The translations under genes and the position numbers were made by a program. Shown in pieces: positions 9,645 through 18,368 of a stretch of 44,053 nt of DNA. The first letter of the stretch is position 1. Each line of letters opens with the position of its first letter. The notes beneath the pieces are model-generated. The model was not told where the DNA came from, did not search any database, and saw only the letters and a list, made by a program, of their open reading frames with translations. Source of the stretch: an uncultured Bacteroides sp. (lineage in GTDB: Bacteria > Bacteroidota > Bacteroidia > Bacteroidales > Bacteroidaceae); NCBI GenBank assembly GCA_947074295.1, contig CAMTPC010000012.1, positions 1-44,053 of the forward strand, read 5' to 3'.

Positions 9645-9992
9645 ATGTTAAAGGATTTGAAAGAGTCTTCTTTTAAGACTGCGATTTTTGATTTTGATAA
9701 AGGAGAAGATGCTCCATTGTTGATTACCAAGAATACGATCATCGAGTTTTGGGTGACCTGGTGTCCTCATTGCCAAGAAATGATGCCTCGCTACGAGAAA
9801 TTCAGTGAAGCCTATCCTCAGTATGATTGCTATCGTATCGAGATGGAGCAACATCCCGACCTGGCTGACCTGTTTGATGTACAATCATTCCCTACTTTTA
9901 TCTTCATCAACACTGATGGCAACATGAAGAAGTGGGTAGGCGAAGTTCCTACCGAAGAGCTGATAAGCCTTTCTAAAGAGGCATTCGGATAA
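9645..9992 (+). CDS. Small thioredoxin-family protein
   Basis: A 115-residue single-domain thioredoxin fold with no signal peptide, so it is probably cytoplasmic. The redox motif is WVTWCPHC (Cys40 and Cys43), with Pro-His between the cysteines as in DsbA-like proteins rather than the Gly-Pro of classical TrxA. The cis-proline loop reads VQSFPTFIF. It lies 19 bases downstream of the TusA-DsrE fusion and ends at a strong terminator. It probably reduces or re-oxidises the cysteines of that protein; this is inferred from position. Confidence 0.88.
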   Translation: MLKDLKESSFKTAIFDFDKGEDAPLLITKNTIIEFWVTWCPHCQEMMPRYEKFSEAYPQYDCYRIEMEQHPDLADLFDVQSFPTFIFINTDGNMKKWVGEVPTEELISLSKEAFG

Positions 9993-10017
9993 GAAACGAT
10001 TCGGTCGTAATGCAAAT

Positions 10018-10072
10018 AGACGATTCATGGGAGAGCCGGAAGCACTCTGTCATGAATCGTCTATTTTTTTTC
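10018..10072. terminator. Terminator between thioredoxin and beta-helix lipoprotein
   Basis: A 12-bp inverted repeat AGACGATTCATG/CATGAATCGTCT (10018-10029 and 10051-10062) followed by ATTTTTTTTC on the plus strand. It sits between convergent genes. Confidence 0.85.
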
Positions 10073-10091
10073 TATTCAGTTGTTTACTGAT

Positions 10092-11912
10092 TTACCAGGG
10101 TCTATTTCCACCACCGCCTCCTGTATTGGAGTTACCAACAGAGGTCACCATGCTGCTGATCGTGAAAGATTGCGACTGCGTGCCACCACTATATGTGCCT
10201 GCGGTGTATAAATTGTAAAAATTCGAGGCATCTGCCACGCTACCACCCGTATAGATACTATAGCTGCTGTTGGTCAATTGTGGGCAACTGATAATCATCG
10301 ACATGCTGTTATAGGTGCGAGGCATCTGATAGGTCAGTACGGATATCCCTTCCGAATTGATAACCGACATCACTTGTCCTGCCGTGGCTGATGCTCCATA
10401 AACGATGCATCGCTGTGTGCACGCGCTTGAAGTGGGCGAACTATTGCTTCCGCCAATTCCCACTACTATTCCTCCCGTGATTTTCAGGGTGTTGTTGTCA
10501 CAGTCCAATCCCCCTTCTGGAGATGATGTTCCTGCTGCCAATACTACACCGCCGTTGATGGTCAATGTGCCATTAGAGTCGATGCCATCATTGCTAGTGC
10601 TGTAGCAATAGACATATCCGCCATTTACCTCGATGTGCTTGGAAGCATTGATGCAGTCATCATAGGCATATACCGCTACAGTGCCTCCATTGATGGTCAA
10701 TGTGTTTTTGCTCTCAATGCCTTCACTCCCTTCACCACCTGGTGTGCGTACCAGAATGTTGCCATCGTTTATCGTTAGATTGGCTTTACTCTTAATGCCT
10801 TTTGCCGAGGAGTCCAGCGAACCATACTTATATTGCTTGCCTTCGGTGATCACGCGCAGCGTACCTCCATTAATGGTGATCATGTCGTCGCAGTTTAAAC
10901 CTTTACCTGCCGATCCTGTGCTTTTCAGCAAAACAGTACCACCCGTCATATCGAAAGTGCTACCTCCATTGATTGCCGATGAGGACGAAATGTCATTGTC
11001 AGCATAGCTGCCATTCCCCGTTGTGATGATAGTGGTGCGACCACCCGCAACCACGATTGGTCCCTCCTCGCATTGCAAGCCATCATCAGTGGCGTTGATG
11101 TTCAGTATGCCTCCATTGATATAGATGCCATCGTTGGTGTGGATGCCATCCTTCACGGCACTTCGAATATTCATTTTCACTCCCTTGCGAATACGTATAT
11201 AGTCGTCGCTGCAAAGGGCATGACGATAATTGCCTGTGATGTTCAGCTGCCCCGATCCGCTAAAGATAAGCTGTGCTTCGCTAAAGAAGCAAGCCTTCAT
11301 ATCCTCCCCATCGATAAGTGTATAGTTTGATCCATCAGTAAGTGTGTTTTCTGTACCTTCGGCCACTGCCACAAATACGCGCTTTTTGCTCTGTATATTG
11401 ATAGCCGCCCCAGTTGTATTGGTCAGATTCACACCATTCAATGTCAATTTCCACTTATTGCTACTATTCATTTTGAACGAACCATCAGAGGCTTTCCCCG
11501 ATAAGATATATTCCACCTCCTTTACAGTCTGTGTCACAATCAAATGTGCACCATTCTGTTCGATGCTCACACCGCTCACCTCATTCTCTATCGTGGCACC
11601 TCCGTCCGTATAGTGGATAGTTACCGTCTTCGTGAATGTGGAGTTTTCCACATAGTCATCATAATCATCGGCACTGCTGTCAGTTGGCACAGTGTCCCAA
11701 CCATCATCACCGGTAATGTCCGATTCGTCAATATTGATTTCAAAGTCCAGCAAAGTGCCCGTTAATGTACTCGATCCACTGTCACCTGTAGTTCCATTTC
11801 CTGCATCAGGGAAAATAGGTGAATTATTAAACCATTCCTCATACGGATCATTGGAACAACCACAAACCAGTAAAAGCGAAAGTCCGATGCTCTGTAAAAC
11901 TTTATTTTTCAT
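10092..11912 (-). CDS. Cthe_2159-like beta-helical carbohydrate-binding lipoprotein
   Basis: A 606-residue predicted lipoprotein with a lipobox ending LLVCGC (Cys19), so it is anchored in the outer or inner membrane. After a short acidic linker the protein consists of repeated strand turns of the type INGGTL, LTINGGxV and DDGLQCEEG, spaced about 20-30 residues. This is the pattern of a right-handed parallel beta-helix of the Cthe_2159/DUF4353 family. Family members bind acidic polysaccharides such as pectin and need calcium. The repeated D-D/G-I-x-S-N turns would fit calcium sites. The C-terminus is Gly/Asn-rich (NTGGGGGNRPW). It is a single gene, convergent with thioredoxin and divergent from the fucose cluster. 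Whether it binds a host glycan is unknown. Confidence 0.85.
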   Translation of the reverse strand: MKNKVLQSIGLSLLLVCGCSNDPYEEWFNNSPIFPDAGNGTTGDSGSSTLTGTLLDFEINIDESDITGDDGWDTVPTDSSADDYDDYVENSTFTKTVTIHYTDGGATIENEVSGVSIEQNGAHLIVTQTVKEVEYILSGKASDGSFKMNSSNKWKLTLNGVNLTNTTGAAINIQSKKRVFVAVAEGTENTLTDGSNYTLIDGEDMKACFFSEAQLIFSGSGQLNITGNYRHALCSDDYIRIRKGVKMNIRSAVKDGIHTNDGIYINGGILNINATDDGLQCEEGPIVVAGGRTTIITTGNGSYADNDISSSSAINGGSTFDMTGGTVLLKSTGSAGKGLNCDDMITINGGTLRVITEGKQYKYGSLDSSAKGIKSKANLTINDGNILVRTPGGEGSEGIESKNTLTINGGTVAVYAYDDCINASKHIEVNGGYVYCYSTSNDGIDSNGTLTINGGVVLAAGTSSPEGGLDCDNNTLKITGGIVVGIGGSNSSPTSSACTQRCIVYGASATAGQVMSVINSEGISVLTYQMPRTYNSMSMIISCPQLTNSSYSIYTGGSVADASNFYNLYTAGTYSGGTQSQSFTISSMVTSVGNSNTGGGGGNRPW

Positions 11913-12386
11913 ATATCCTTATAGGTTTAAATATAAAATTACTCTTTAATCTACTGTTCTTTTAACTGCGCCTTCACCCTTTTGCAGATTAAGGCTGGCC
12001 AGCGTGCTGAATACGGCTATTTGACAAGCGGAGTAAGGCTGCTCACCTCGTTCTCAAATACTTCTGAGCAGTGAGTTTGGCAAACTATCATCACTGCTCC
12101 GCATTCTTCTCTCCCAGATATGAATCATCTATCTTGGATAAGCCCATACATCAGTTTACGAAAATATCAAGTTATGTCAATACCTCAAAAAATAATCTAC
12201 CAGTCGGTAGTATTTATCGCTGAATGGCATCAACCTTTCTTCTTTAGCGTGATTTTGTACTCACTGTTTCGTATGCTCTATAACATAGCCTCTTTCTATG
12301 GATTATTAATTGAAAACCATTTCTTTTGTATCAGCATAGTTCAGCACAGTTTGCTGGACAAACCATCTTTAGCTTTTCGATACACT
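11913..12386. other. Divergent intergenic region upstream of the fucose regulator
   Basis: About 470 bases with no convincing gene. It carries the set of competing inverted repeats at 12028-12102. The second half (12120-12386) is open in the regulator's reading frame, but it codes for an atypical hydrophobic stretch and looks non-coding. A CAGCA-N5-TGCTG dyad at about 12342-12356 is a possible operator. Confidence 0.45.
12028..12102 (+). promoter_or_regulatory. Competing hairpins upstream of the fucose regulator
   Basis: Segment B (TGAGCAGTGA, 12065-12074) can pair with upstream segment A (CTGCTCA, 12039-12045) or with downstream segment C (TCACTGCTC, 12091-12099), but not with both. An outer GCGGAG (12028-12033)/CTCCGC (12097-12102) pair can close the whole. 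This is the geometry of an attenuator or switch, but no poly-T follows and no function is known. Confidence 0.35.
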
Positions 12387-13367
12387 ATGAATAGAGTTTT
12401 TGGACAACAAACCACGAAGGTCAAGCAGCTGGTCGATATGATCTCGCACGATATAGCCTTAGGGCGCTATGCCACCGATCATGCACTGCCCTCTATCAAT
12501 CGGCTCAGTGAGGACTATCAGGTCTCGCGCGACACTGTGTTCAAAGCATTTGCCGATTTGAAGCAACGTGGCATTATTGACTCTACTCCCGGTAAAGGCT
12601 ATTTTGTGATCAGTCGTCATAAGAAGATTCTTCTATTGCTCGATGAATATTCGCCTTTTAAAGACACACTTTATAATACTTTCGTCAAACGGCTGTCAAA
12701 ACACTATAAAGTAGACTTATGGTTTCATCAATACAACGGTACTCTTTTCAATAACTTGATTCGTGATGCCATCGGTAGTTACAACTATTATGTAGTGATG
12801 AACTTCGACAACGAGAAACTATCGAAAAGTCTATTCAAGATTGATCCCTCAAAACTCTTATTGCTCGATTTCGGCAAATTCGATAAAAAGGACTATTCCT
12901 TTATCTGCCAAGATTTTGATGAGTCTTTCTACCAAGCCCTTTTGACATTGGTCGATCGTTTGCGCCATTATAAGCGCCTGATGATGCTCTATCCGGATGG
13001 GATTAAACATCCCGAGACATCGTGTAAAAGTTTCGCGCAGTTTTGTGCAGACCAACAAATTCAGGGCGAGGTGCAGCGTCAATATGAGATGTTGTCTGTA
13101 GAAAAAGATTGTGCTTATCTCGTATTTCGTCAGATAGATGTGGTCAATATCATCAAAAAAAGTCGAGAGGCTGGTTTGGAGTGCGGCAAGGATTTTGGTT
13201 TGATCGCCTACAATGATACGCCTGCCTACGAGGTGATTGACAAAGGTATCACAGCTATGACTATCGATTGGGAGAAGATGGGTAGGATGGCAGCCGATTT
13301 TATATTGAATGGCGAAGCTATTCATCAATATCTGCCAACCGAGGTGAGGCTGCGTGGCTCGTTATAA
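12387..13367 (+). CDS. fucR: GntR-family transcriptional regulator of the fucose cluster
   Basis: A 326-residue regulator. Residues ~10-75 form a GntR winged helix-turn-helix (LPSINRLSEDYQVSRDTVFK, then GIIDSTPGKGYFV). The rest resembles a periplasmic-binding-protein/LacI-like sensor domain that would bind a sugar. The ATG at 12387 is chosen because the DNA-binding domain begins right after it (MNRVFGQQTTKVKQLVDMI). The frame stays open for another 89 codons upstream, but those residues match no part of the family. It lies 57 bases before fucI and in the same order as fucR-fucI of Bacteroides thetaiotaomicron, where the regulator is a fucose-responsive repressor. The symbol rests on that context. 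Confidence 0.82.
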   Translation: MNRVFGQQTTKVKQLVDMISHDIALGRYATDHALPSINRLSEDYQVSRDTVFKAFADLKQRGIIDSTPGKGYFVISRHKKILLLLDEYSPFKDTLYNTFVKRLSKHYKVDLWFHQYNGTLFNNLIRDAIGSYNYYVVMNFDNEKLSKSLFKIDPSKLLLLDFGKFDKKDYSFICQDFDESFYQALLTLVDRLRHYKRLMMLYPDGIKHPETSCKSFAQFCADQQIQGEVQRQYEMLSVEKDCAYLVFRQIDVVNIIKKSREAGLECGKDFGLIAYNDTPAYEVIDKGITAMTIDWEKMGRMAADFILNGEAIHQYLPTEVRLRGSL

Positions 13368-13424
13368 GATAAAGATTGATAAAATAAAAAGAATAAATAT
13401 ACACTTAAAAGAATTTAGAATCAC

Positions 13425-15197
13425 ATGAAGAATTATCCTAAGATTGGTATCCGTCCCACTATCGACGCACGTCAGGGAGGTATCCGCGAGAGTCTAGAAG
13501 AAAAGACAATGGCATTGGCCAAAGCAGTGGCAACACTGATCACTGAAAACCTGAAGAATGGTGATGGATCGCCAGTGGAATGCGTGATAGCCGACACCAC
13601 GATAGGCCGTGTGGCCGAAAGTGCCGCTTGTGCCGAGAAATTTGAGCGCGAGGGAGTAGGGGCCACTATCACTGTGACATCTTGTTGGTGCTATGGCAGC
13701 GAAACGATGGATATGAACCCTTATTGGCCCAAAGCCGTATGGGGATTCAATGGTACCGAACGTCCAGGTGCTGTATATTTGGCAGCTGTTTTGGCGGCAC
13801 ATGCTCAGAAGGGTTTACCCGCTTTCGGTATCTATGGACGCGATGTACAAGATTTGAGTGATAATACGATTCCTGCTGATGTCGCTGAGAAGTTGTTGCG
13901 TTTTGCTCGCGCGGCTATGGCTACAGCCACAATGCGTGGTAAGTCATACTTGTCTATCGGTAGTGTATCAATGGGTATTGCCGGATCAATTGTTGATCCA
14001 GACTTTTTCCAAGACTACTTGGGTATGCGCTGCGAGTCGGTGGATATGACTGAGATCATGCGTCGCATCTCACAAGAAATCTATGATAAGGATGAATTTG
14101 CCAAGGCAATGGAGTGGACCAAGAAACACTGTATGCCCACTGAAGGAAAAGACTTTAACAGCGAGGCTAAAGTGAAGACCCGTACTGAGAAAGATGCCGA
14201 CTGGGAGTTTGTGGTGAAGATGACGCTGATCATCCGCGACTTGATGACTGGTAATCCACGTCTGAAGGCTGCTGGTTTCCCCGAAGAAGCGTTGGGACAC
14301 AATGCCATCGCATCGGGCTTCCAAGGTCAACGCCAATGGACGGATTTCTATCCTAACGGTGATTTCTCGGAAGCACTGCTCAATACATCATTCGACTGGA
14401 ACGGTATCCGCGAAGCTTATGTGGTGGCTACCGAAAATGATGCTTGCAATGGGGTAGCGATGTTGTTTGGACACCTATTGACCAACACTGCGCAAATCTT
14501 CTCGGATGTACGTACCTACTGGAGCCCAGATGCAGTGAAGCGTGTCACTGGCAAGGAGTTGACAGGTCGTGCAGCCAATGGTATCATTCACTTGATCAAC
14601 TCGGGCGCCACTACACTGGATGGTACGGGTTGTCAAACCAACGAAGCTGGCGAACCTGCCATGAAACCTCATTGGGAGATCACAGCAGATGAGGCAGAGA
14701 AGTGCCTGGAAGCCACTACTTGGTACCCCGCCAATCGTGACTATTTCCGTGGAGGCGGTTATTCATCTAACTTCCTATCAAAAGGCGGTATGCCCGTAAC
14801 TATGTCACGCCTCAATTTAGTAAAAGGCCTTGGCCCAGTTTTGCAGATTGCCGAAGGTTGGACGGTTGAGATAGAACCAGAAGTGCATCAGTTGCTCGAT
14901 GAGCGTACCGACCGCACCTGGCCTACAACTTGGTTTGTGCCACGCCTATGCGATAAACCCGCCTTCCGCGATGTGTATAGCGTGATGAACAACTGGGGAG
15001 CCAACCATGGTGCTATCTCTTATGGCCATATCGGTCAAGATCTGATCACGTTGGCATCCATGCTACGCATCCCTGTGTGTATGCACAATGTGGACGAAGA
15101 TGCTATCTTCCGCCCCGCATCTTGGAACGCTTTTGGTATGGACAAAGAAGGATCGGATTACAGAGCTTGCGATACTTACGGAGCCATCTATAAATAA
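13425..15197 (+). CDS. fucI: L-fucose isomerase
   Basis: A 590-residue cytoplasmic enzyme of full family length that interconverts L-fucose and L-fuculose (and D-arabinose/D-ribulose) using Mn2+. The metal ligands fall at the same numbers as in the E. coli enzyme: Glu337 in [10 protein letters not shown], Asp361 in SDVRTYW and His528 in [13 protein letters not shown]. It follows the GntR regulator by 57 bases and starts [14 protein letters not shown], the conserved opening. Downstream come a mutarotase and FucP. The kinase and aldolase for the next steps are not adjacent. Confidence 0.97.
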   Translation: MKNYPKIGIRPTIDARQGGIRESLEEKTMALAKAVATLITENLKNGDGSPVECVIADTTIGRVAESAACAEKFEREGVGATITVTSCWCYGSETMDMNPYWPKAVWGFNGTERPGAVYLAAVLAAHAQKGLPAFGIYGRDVQDLSDNTIPADVAEKLLRFARAAMATATMRGKSYLSIGSVSMGIAGSIVDPDFFQDYLGMRCESVDMTEIMRRISQEIYDKDEFAKAMEWTKKHCMPTEGKDFNSEAKVKTRTEKDADWEFVVKMTLIIRDLMTGNPRLKAAGFPEEALGHNAIASGFQGQRQWTDFYPNGDFSEALLNTSFDWNGIREAYVVATENDACNGVAMLFGHLLTNTAQIFSDVRTYWSPDAVKRVTGKELTGRAANGIIHLINSGATTLDGTGCQTNEAGEPAMKPHWEITADEAEKCLEATTWYPANRDYFRGGGYSSNFLSKGGMPVTMSRLNLVKGLGPVLQIAEGWTVEIEPEVHQLLDERTDRTWPTTWFVPRLCDKPAFRDVYSVMNNWGANHGAISYGHIGQDLITLASMLRIPVCMHNVDEDAIFRPASWNAFGMDKEGSDYRACDTYGAIYK

Positions 15198-15210
15198 TAA
15201 ATGAAGCATT

Positions 15211-15250
15211 AAAGCATGGATGGGGAATATCTCCTCCATGCTTTATTCTA
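15211..15250 (+). terminator. Hairpin between fucI and the mutarotase gene
   Basis: AAAGCATGGA/TCCATGCTTT (15211-15220 and 15235-15244), a perfect 10-bp stem followed by ATTCTATTT. The T-run is interrupted, so it may terminate only partly. It may set the ratio of fucI to the downstream genes, or stabilise the fucI mRNA 3' end. Confidence 0.6.
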
Positions 15251-15340
15251 TTTAACTAATAAATGTGAAACACTGATTACAAAAGAAGTCATGACAGAGT
15301 TTTACTAGAGTATAGATTAACTTTAAACCCAAAGATACCT

Positions 15341-15730
15341 ATGAATACAGAACCCCACGGATATGCCGTACAACCCTATGATAAACCAGTGAAACGCTAT
15401 TGTCAGACACTTGACTTGCGTGACAATCCGGAGTTGATAGCCGAATACCGTAAACGCCATAGCCATGAACACGTGTGGCCCGAAATACTGGAAGGTATCC
15501 GTAGCGTGGGGATATTGGAAATGGAACTGTATCTGCTGGGTACACGACTATTTATGATTGTGGAGACACCGATCGATTTTGATTGGAATGAGGCTATGGG
15601 CCGACTGGCCACTTTGCCCCGTCAGCAAGAATGGGAAGACTATATGGCGATATTCCAGCTGGTGCAACCCGGTGCTACATCGGCACAGAAGTGGCAACCG
15701 ATGGAGCGCATCTTTCAACTCTACAAATAA
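15341..15730 (+). CDS. Sugar mutarotase of the RhaM family
   Basis: A 129-residue cytoplasmic protein of the L-rhamnose mutarotase (RhaM/YiiL, ferredoxin-like alpha/beta) family. It speeds the alpha/beta anomer interconversion of 6-deoxyhexoses. Visible family features are RYCQTLDLRDNPELIAEYRKRH, the histidines in HSHEHVWPEI, and the C-terminal WQPMERIFQL. Its place between fucI and fucP suggests it acts on L-fucose. This is not the FucU fold that E. coli uses for that job, so the fucose assignment is contextual. It lies 31 bases before fucP. Confidence 0.88.
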   Translation: MNTEPHGYAVQPYDKPVKRYCQTLDLRDNPELIAEYRKRHSHEHVWPEILEGIRSVGILEMELYLLGTRLFMIVETPIDFDWNEAMGRLATLPRQQEWEDYMAIFQLVQPGATSAQKWQPMERIFQLYK

Positions 15731-15761
15731 ATTAATCTTGAAATCAATTTAAAGACAATAT

Positions 15762-17078
15762 ATGAACGACACAAAGAAATCGATGTTAGTGAAAAATGGC
15801 GTGAACTACCTGGTTCCGTTTGTTCTTATCACTTCGTGCTTCGCCCTATGGGGTTTTGCCAATGATATCACCAATCCTATGGTGAAAGCATTCTCCAAGA
15901 TTTTCCGAATGAGTGTGACGGATGGCACGCTGGTACAAGTGGCTTTTTATGGAGGCTATTTCATGATGGCTCTCCCAGCTGCCATGTTTATCCGTCGCTT
16001 TTCCTACAAAGCTGGCGTATTGATGGGACTGGGCATGTACTCCTTTGGTGCTTTCCTGTTCTATCCTGCCATGATGCTGGGCGAGTATTATCCTTTCTTG
16101 ATCGCTTACTTCATACTGACCTGCGGTTTATCCTTTCTGGAAACAAGTTGTAACCCTTATATTCTTTCGATGGGACCCGAGGAGAGTGCTACACGACGTT
16201 TGAACTTCGCCCAGTCGTTCAATCCTATGGGGTCGCTGCTTGGCATGTTTGTAGCGATGAACTTCATTCAGAATCGCTTGAATCCTCTTAGTACTGAAGA
16301 GCGTGCGGCACTGACTGATGCAGAATTTTTCGAAGTGCGCGATTATGATCTTGGTGTGCTGATCACTCCCTATCTGATTATAGGTGCTGTGATTCTTGCC
16401 ATGTTCTTGGTGATTTGGTTGGTGCGCATGCCCAAAAGTGCTGAAGGCGACCACAAGATGAATCTACTACCCACACTGAAGCGCCTCTGCACACTGAAAC
16501 ATTATCGCGAAGGTGTGGTAGCTCAGTTTTTCTATGTAGGCGCGCAAATCATGTGTTGGACATTTATCATCCAATACGGCACACGCATCTTCATGGGACA
16601 GGGTATGGCCGAACAGGCTGCCGAAGTCATGTCACAGCGCTACAACATCGTGGCTATGGTCATCTTTTGTGCCAGTCGTTTTATATGCACATTTTTGCTT
16701 CGCTTCCTCAATCCTAGCCGTTTGCTCAAGATATTGGCTATTGCTGCTTGTTGTTTCACCGTGGGTGTCATCTTTATACAAGGTATTTTCGGTCTATATT
16801 GTTTAGTGGCAGTATCAGCTTGTATGTCGCTGATGTTTCCCACGATTTATGGTATCGCCTTGCAAGGATTGGGCGATGACGCTAAGTTTGGTGCGGCTGG
16901 ACTAATCATGGCTATCCTTGGGGGAGCAGTTTTGCCTCCATTGCAAGCGCGCATCATCGACATGGGTTTATTGGGCAATATGCCAGCTGTGAATGTATCT
17001 TTCCTCATTCCTTTTGTATGCTTCGTGATTATCGCCATTTATGGTCAACGCACCATAGCGATGCACGCTAAAGAATGA
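15762..17078 (+). CDS. fucP: L-fucose:H+ symporter
   Basis: A 438-residue inner-membrane permease of the major facilitator superfamily (FHS family), with about 12 hydrophobic segments. The opening LVPFVLITSCFALWGFANDITNPMV is typical of FucP, as are TCGLSFLETSCNPYI in helix 4, RRLNFAQSFNPMGSLLG in helix 5 and FPTIYGIALQGLGDDAKFGAAGLIMAI near the C-terminus. It imports L-fucose (some homologues also take L-galactose or D-arabinose) with a proton. It is the last gene of the fucose cluster. No clear terminator of its own follows before the small RNA element. Confidence 0.93.
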   Translation: MNDTKKSMLVKNGVNYLVPFVLITSCFALWGFANDITNPMVKAFSKIFRMSVTDGTLVQVAFYGGYFMMALPAAMFIRRFSYKAGVLMGLGMYSFGAFLFYPAMMLGEYYPFLIAYFILTCGLSFLETSCNPYILSMGPEESATRRLNFAQSFNPMGSLLGMFVAMNFIQNRLNPLSTEERAALTDAEFFEVRDYDLGVLITPYLIIGAVILAMFLVIWLVRMPKSAEGDHKMNLLPTLKRLCTLKHYREGVVAQFFYVGAQIMCWTFIIQYGTRIFMGQGMAEQAAEVMSQRYNIVAMVIFCASRFICTFLLRFLNPSRLLKILAIAACCFTVGVIFIQGIFGLYCLVAVSACMSLMFPTIYGIALQGLGDDAKFGAAGLIMAILGGAVLPPLQARIIDMGLLGNMPAVNVSFLIPFVCFVIIAIYGQRTIAMHAKE

Positions 17079-17170
17079 CAGAATAGATAAAACGATATTT
17101 GTCAAAAACACATGCAAATATAGGGCTACCGCTAAATAATGTTATATATCTTGCTAAAGGAGTTGTATAT

Positions 17171-17201
17171 TTTGCTATTTTGAGAAAGCTTCCTATCTTT
17201 G
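17171..17201 (+). promoter_or_regulatory. Promoter of small-RNA element, copy 1
   Basis: TTTG (17171-17174), a 19-base spacer, then TATCTTTG (17194-17201) followed by CA. This is a full match to the primary Bacteroides promoter consensus. It faces no protein gene on its strand. Confidence 0.8.
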
Positions 17202-17204
17202 CAA

Positions 17205-17271
17205 TGTGTTTTTCATAGTATTAGATTTAAGGTTAACAAAGGTTGGAGTCAGGCGTGACTCCTTTTTTTTT
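17205..17271 (+). ncRNA. Putative small RNA, copy 1
   Basis: The 65-base core (17205-17269) is identical to 21391-21455. It ends in a perfect 7-bp hairpin (GGAGTCA, loop GGCG, TGACTCC; 17245-17262) followed by nine T residues, an intrinsic terminator. With the promoter just upstream, transcription should yield an RNA of about 64 nt. The body contains AAGGTTAACAAAGGTT. No open frame with a common start is shared by both copies. I recall similar sequences recurring in Bacteroides intergenic DNA but cannot assign a named family. Confidence 0.65.
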
Positions 17272-17417
17272 ATCCCTACCTCTACAACGTATTCACCTAC
17301 CTCTAAAAAACAAAATGAGAACGTATCACTACGCCCTCATTCCCCCATAAAGAAATTTTGCCTTTTCCTATATTCATCCAAAATGAATTGTGGAAGTGTG
17401 TGTTTCTATAGTTATCC

Positions 17418-18356
17418 TTATTTCTTGGTTCTTCTTACCGTATATAAAATTTTGCCATTCTTATCGATCATGTATAGGTTTAATTCCTTTTTATCCAATG
17501 AGGCAATCGAGAAACCTGTATTGGAATCACAAAACTGTGTACCTTCGATAGGTTTAGCTTTTCTGGAAGTGGTACCTGAGGAGTTGACGATATAATCAAT
17601 ATCACTGTCGGGCATACGGATATGCTGGAAGTTGTGTATGTGCCCAGCAATGTACATATCCACCCCATGCTTCTTTAAAATGGGATTAAGGCTCTGTTGC
17701 AATTCCGTACGTTCGCTTGCATCTTTAGAAGTATCGGCATACATCGGATGGTGTCCGGCTACTATGATCCAATCTTCATTGGCTGCATTCAATACCGAGT
17801 CTACCCATGCCAGCTGTCTTTGAGGATTTTCACGAGCCACATCTGGATATGTATCACTGTCATTGTGATATTTGCTGATTAGGGGTGTGGTGTCGAGCCA
17901 TATCACACGTAGAGTAGTATTATCCTTGTGCTTGAATGTTTTGGTATAATAACGATCAGGCATAGACCATCGGCGACTAACCTCTCGATAATCTAATACA
18001 GCCTGTGAATTTCCACGATATTCATGATTGCCCAATACGGCATACCAGTCTATCATCAGTTCGGGATGCGAGTAAACCCACTCAAAACTAGTCAACCAAA
18101 GTGGATCATTAATACTGCGTACACCATCATAGTGATGTATGTCACCTGTGGCGATTACAAATTCGGGACCGATTTCATCAGCCATTACACCCATAGTCTC
18201 GGCGATGGGCTTTTGATCATAATAGCCATTACGTCCCAAGTCGTTCGCTATATAGAAATTGAACTTCTTATTAAACTTTGAATAATCTGTAGTTTGCGCG
18301 ACACACAACGTGGTGATAGATACGAAGGCTGCGATAAATAAATTTCTGATTGTCAT
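17418..18356 (-). CDS. Secreted calcineurin-like metallophosphatase
   Basis: A 312-residue phosphoesterase with a signal peptide ending CVAQ (about residue 20). The dinuclear-metal motifs are in order: ATGDIHHYDG, LGNHEYRG, VAGHHPMY and IAGHIHNFQHI. The layout resembles purple acid (tartrate-resistant type) phosphatases. It would hydrolyse a phosphate ester in the periplasm or at the surface. The gene starts 12 bases after the TonB-dependent receptor, so both are almost surely co-transcribed. The receptor may import what this enzyme releases, or import its substrate. The substrate is unknown. Confidence 0.9.
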   Translation of the reverse strand: MTIRNLFIAAFVSITTLCVAQTTDYSKFNKKFNFYIANDLGRNGYYDQKPIAETMGVMADEIGPEFVIATGDIHHYDGVRSINDPLWLTSFEWVYSHPELMIDWYAVLGNHEYRGNSQAVLDYREVSRRWSMPDRYYTKTFKHKDNTTLRVIWLDTTPLISKYHNDSDTYPDVARENPQRQLAWVDSVLNAANEDWIIVAGHHPMYADTSKDASERTELQQSLNPILKKHGVDMYIAGHIHNFQHIRMPDSDIDYIVNSSGTTSRKAKPIEGTQFCDSNTGFSIASLDKKELNLYMIDKNGKILYTVRRTKK

Positions 18357-18368
18357 TTTACAGTTGGT

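Larger units (their letters stand above)
17079..17417. other. Intergenic region between fucP and the metallophosphatase
   Basis: A gap of about 340 bases between convergent genes. The only structure I recognise is the promoter-plus-hairpin element at 17139-17271. The remainder (17272-17417) shows no gene. Confidence 0.6.

Noticed and set aside
10092..11912. Considering the repeated INGGTL-type motifs as a DNA repeat array
   Set aside because: The repeats are at the protein level (beta-helix rungs) and diverge at the DNA level; they are part of one gene.
12120..12386. In-frame 89-codon N-terminal extension of the fucose regulator
   Set aside because: The residues are hydrophobic and aromatic with no family resemblance; the GntR DNA-binding domain starts right after the ATG at 12387, which is the usual position.
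17206..17595. Open frame starting MFFIVLDLRLTKVGVRRDSFF over small-RNA copy 1
   Set aside because: The second identical copy has no ATG at that point, and the frame runs through the terminator hairpin, so it is a chance reading of a non-coding RNA.
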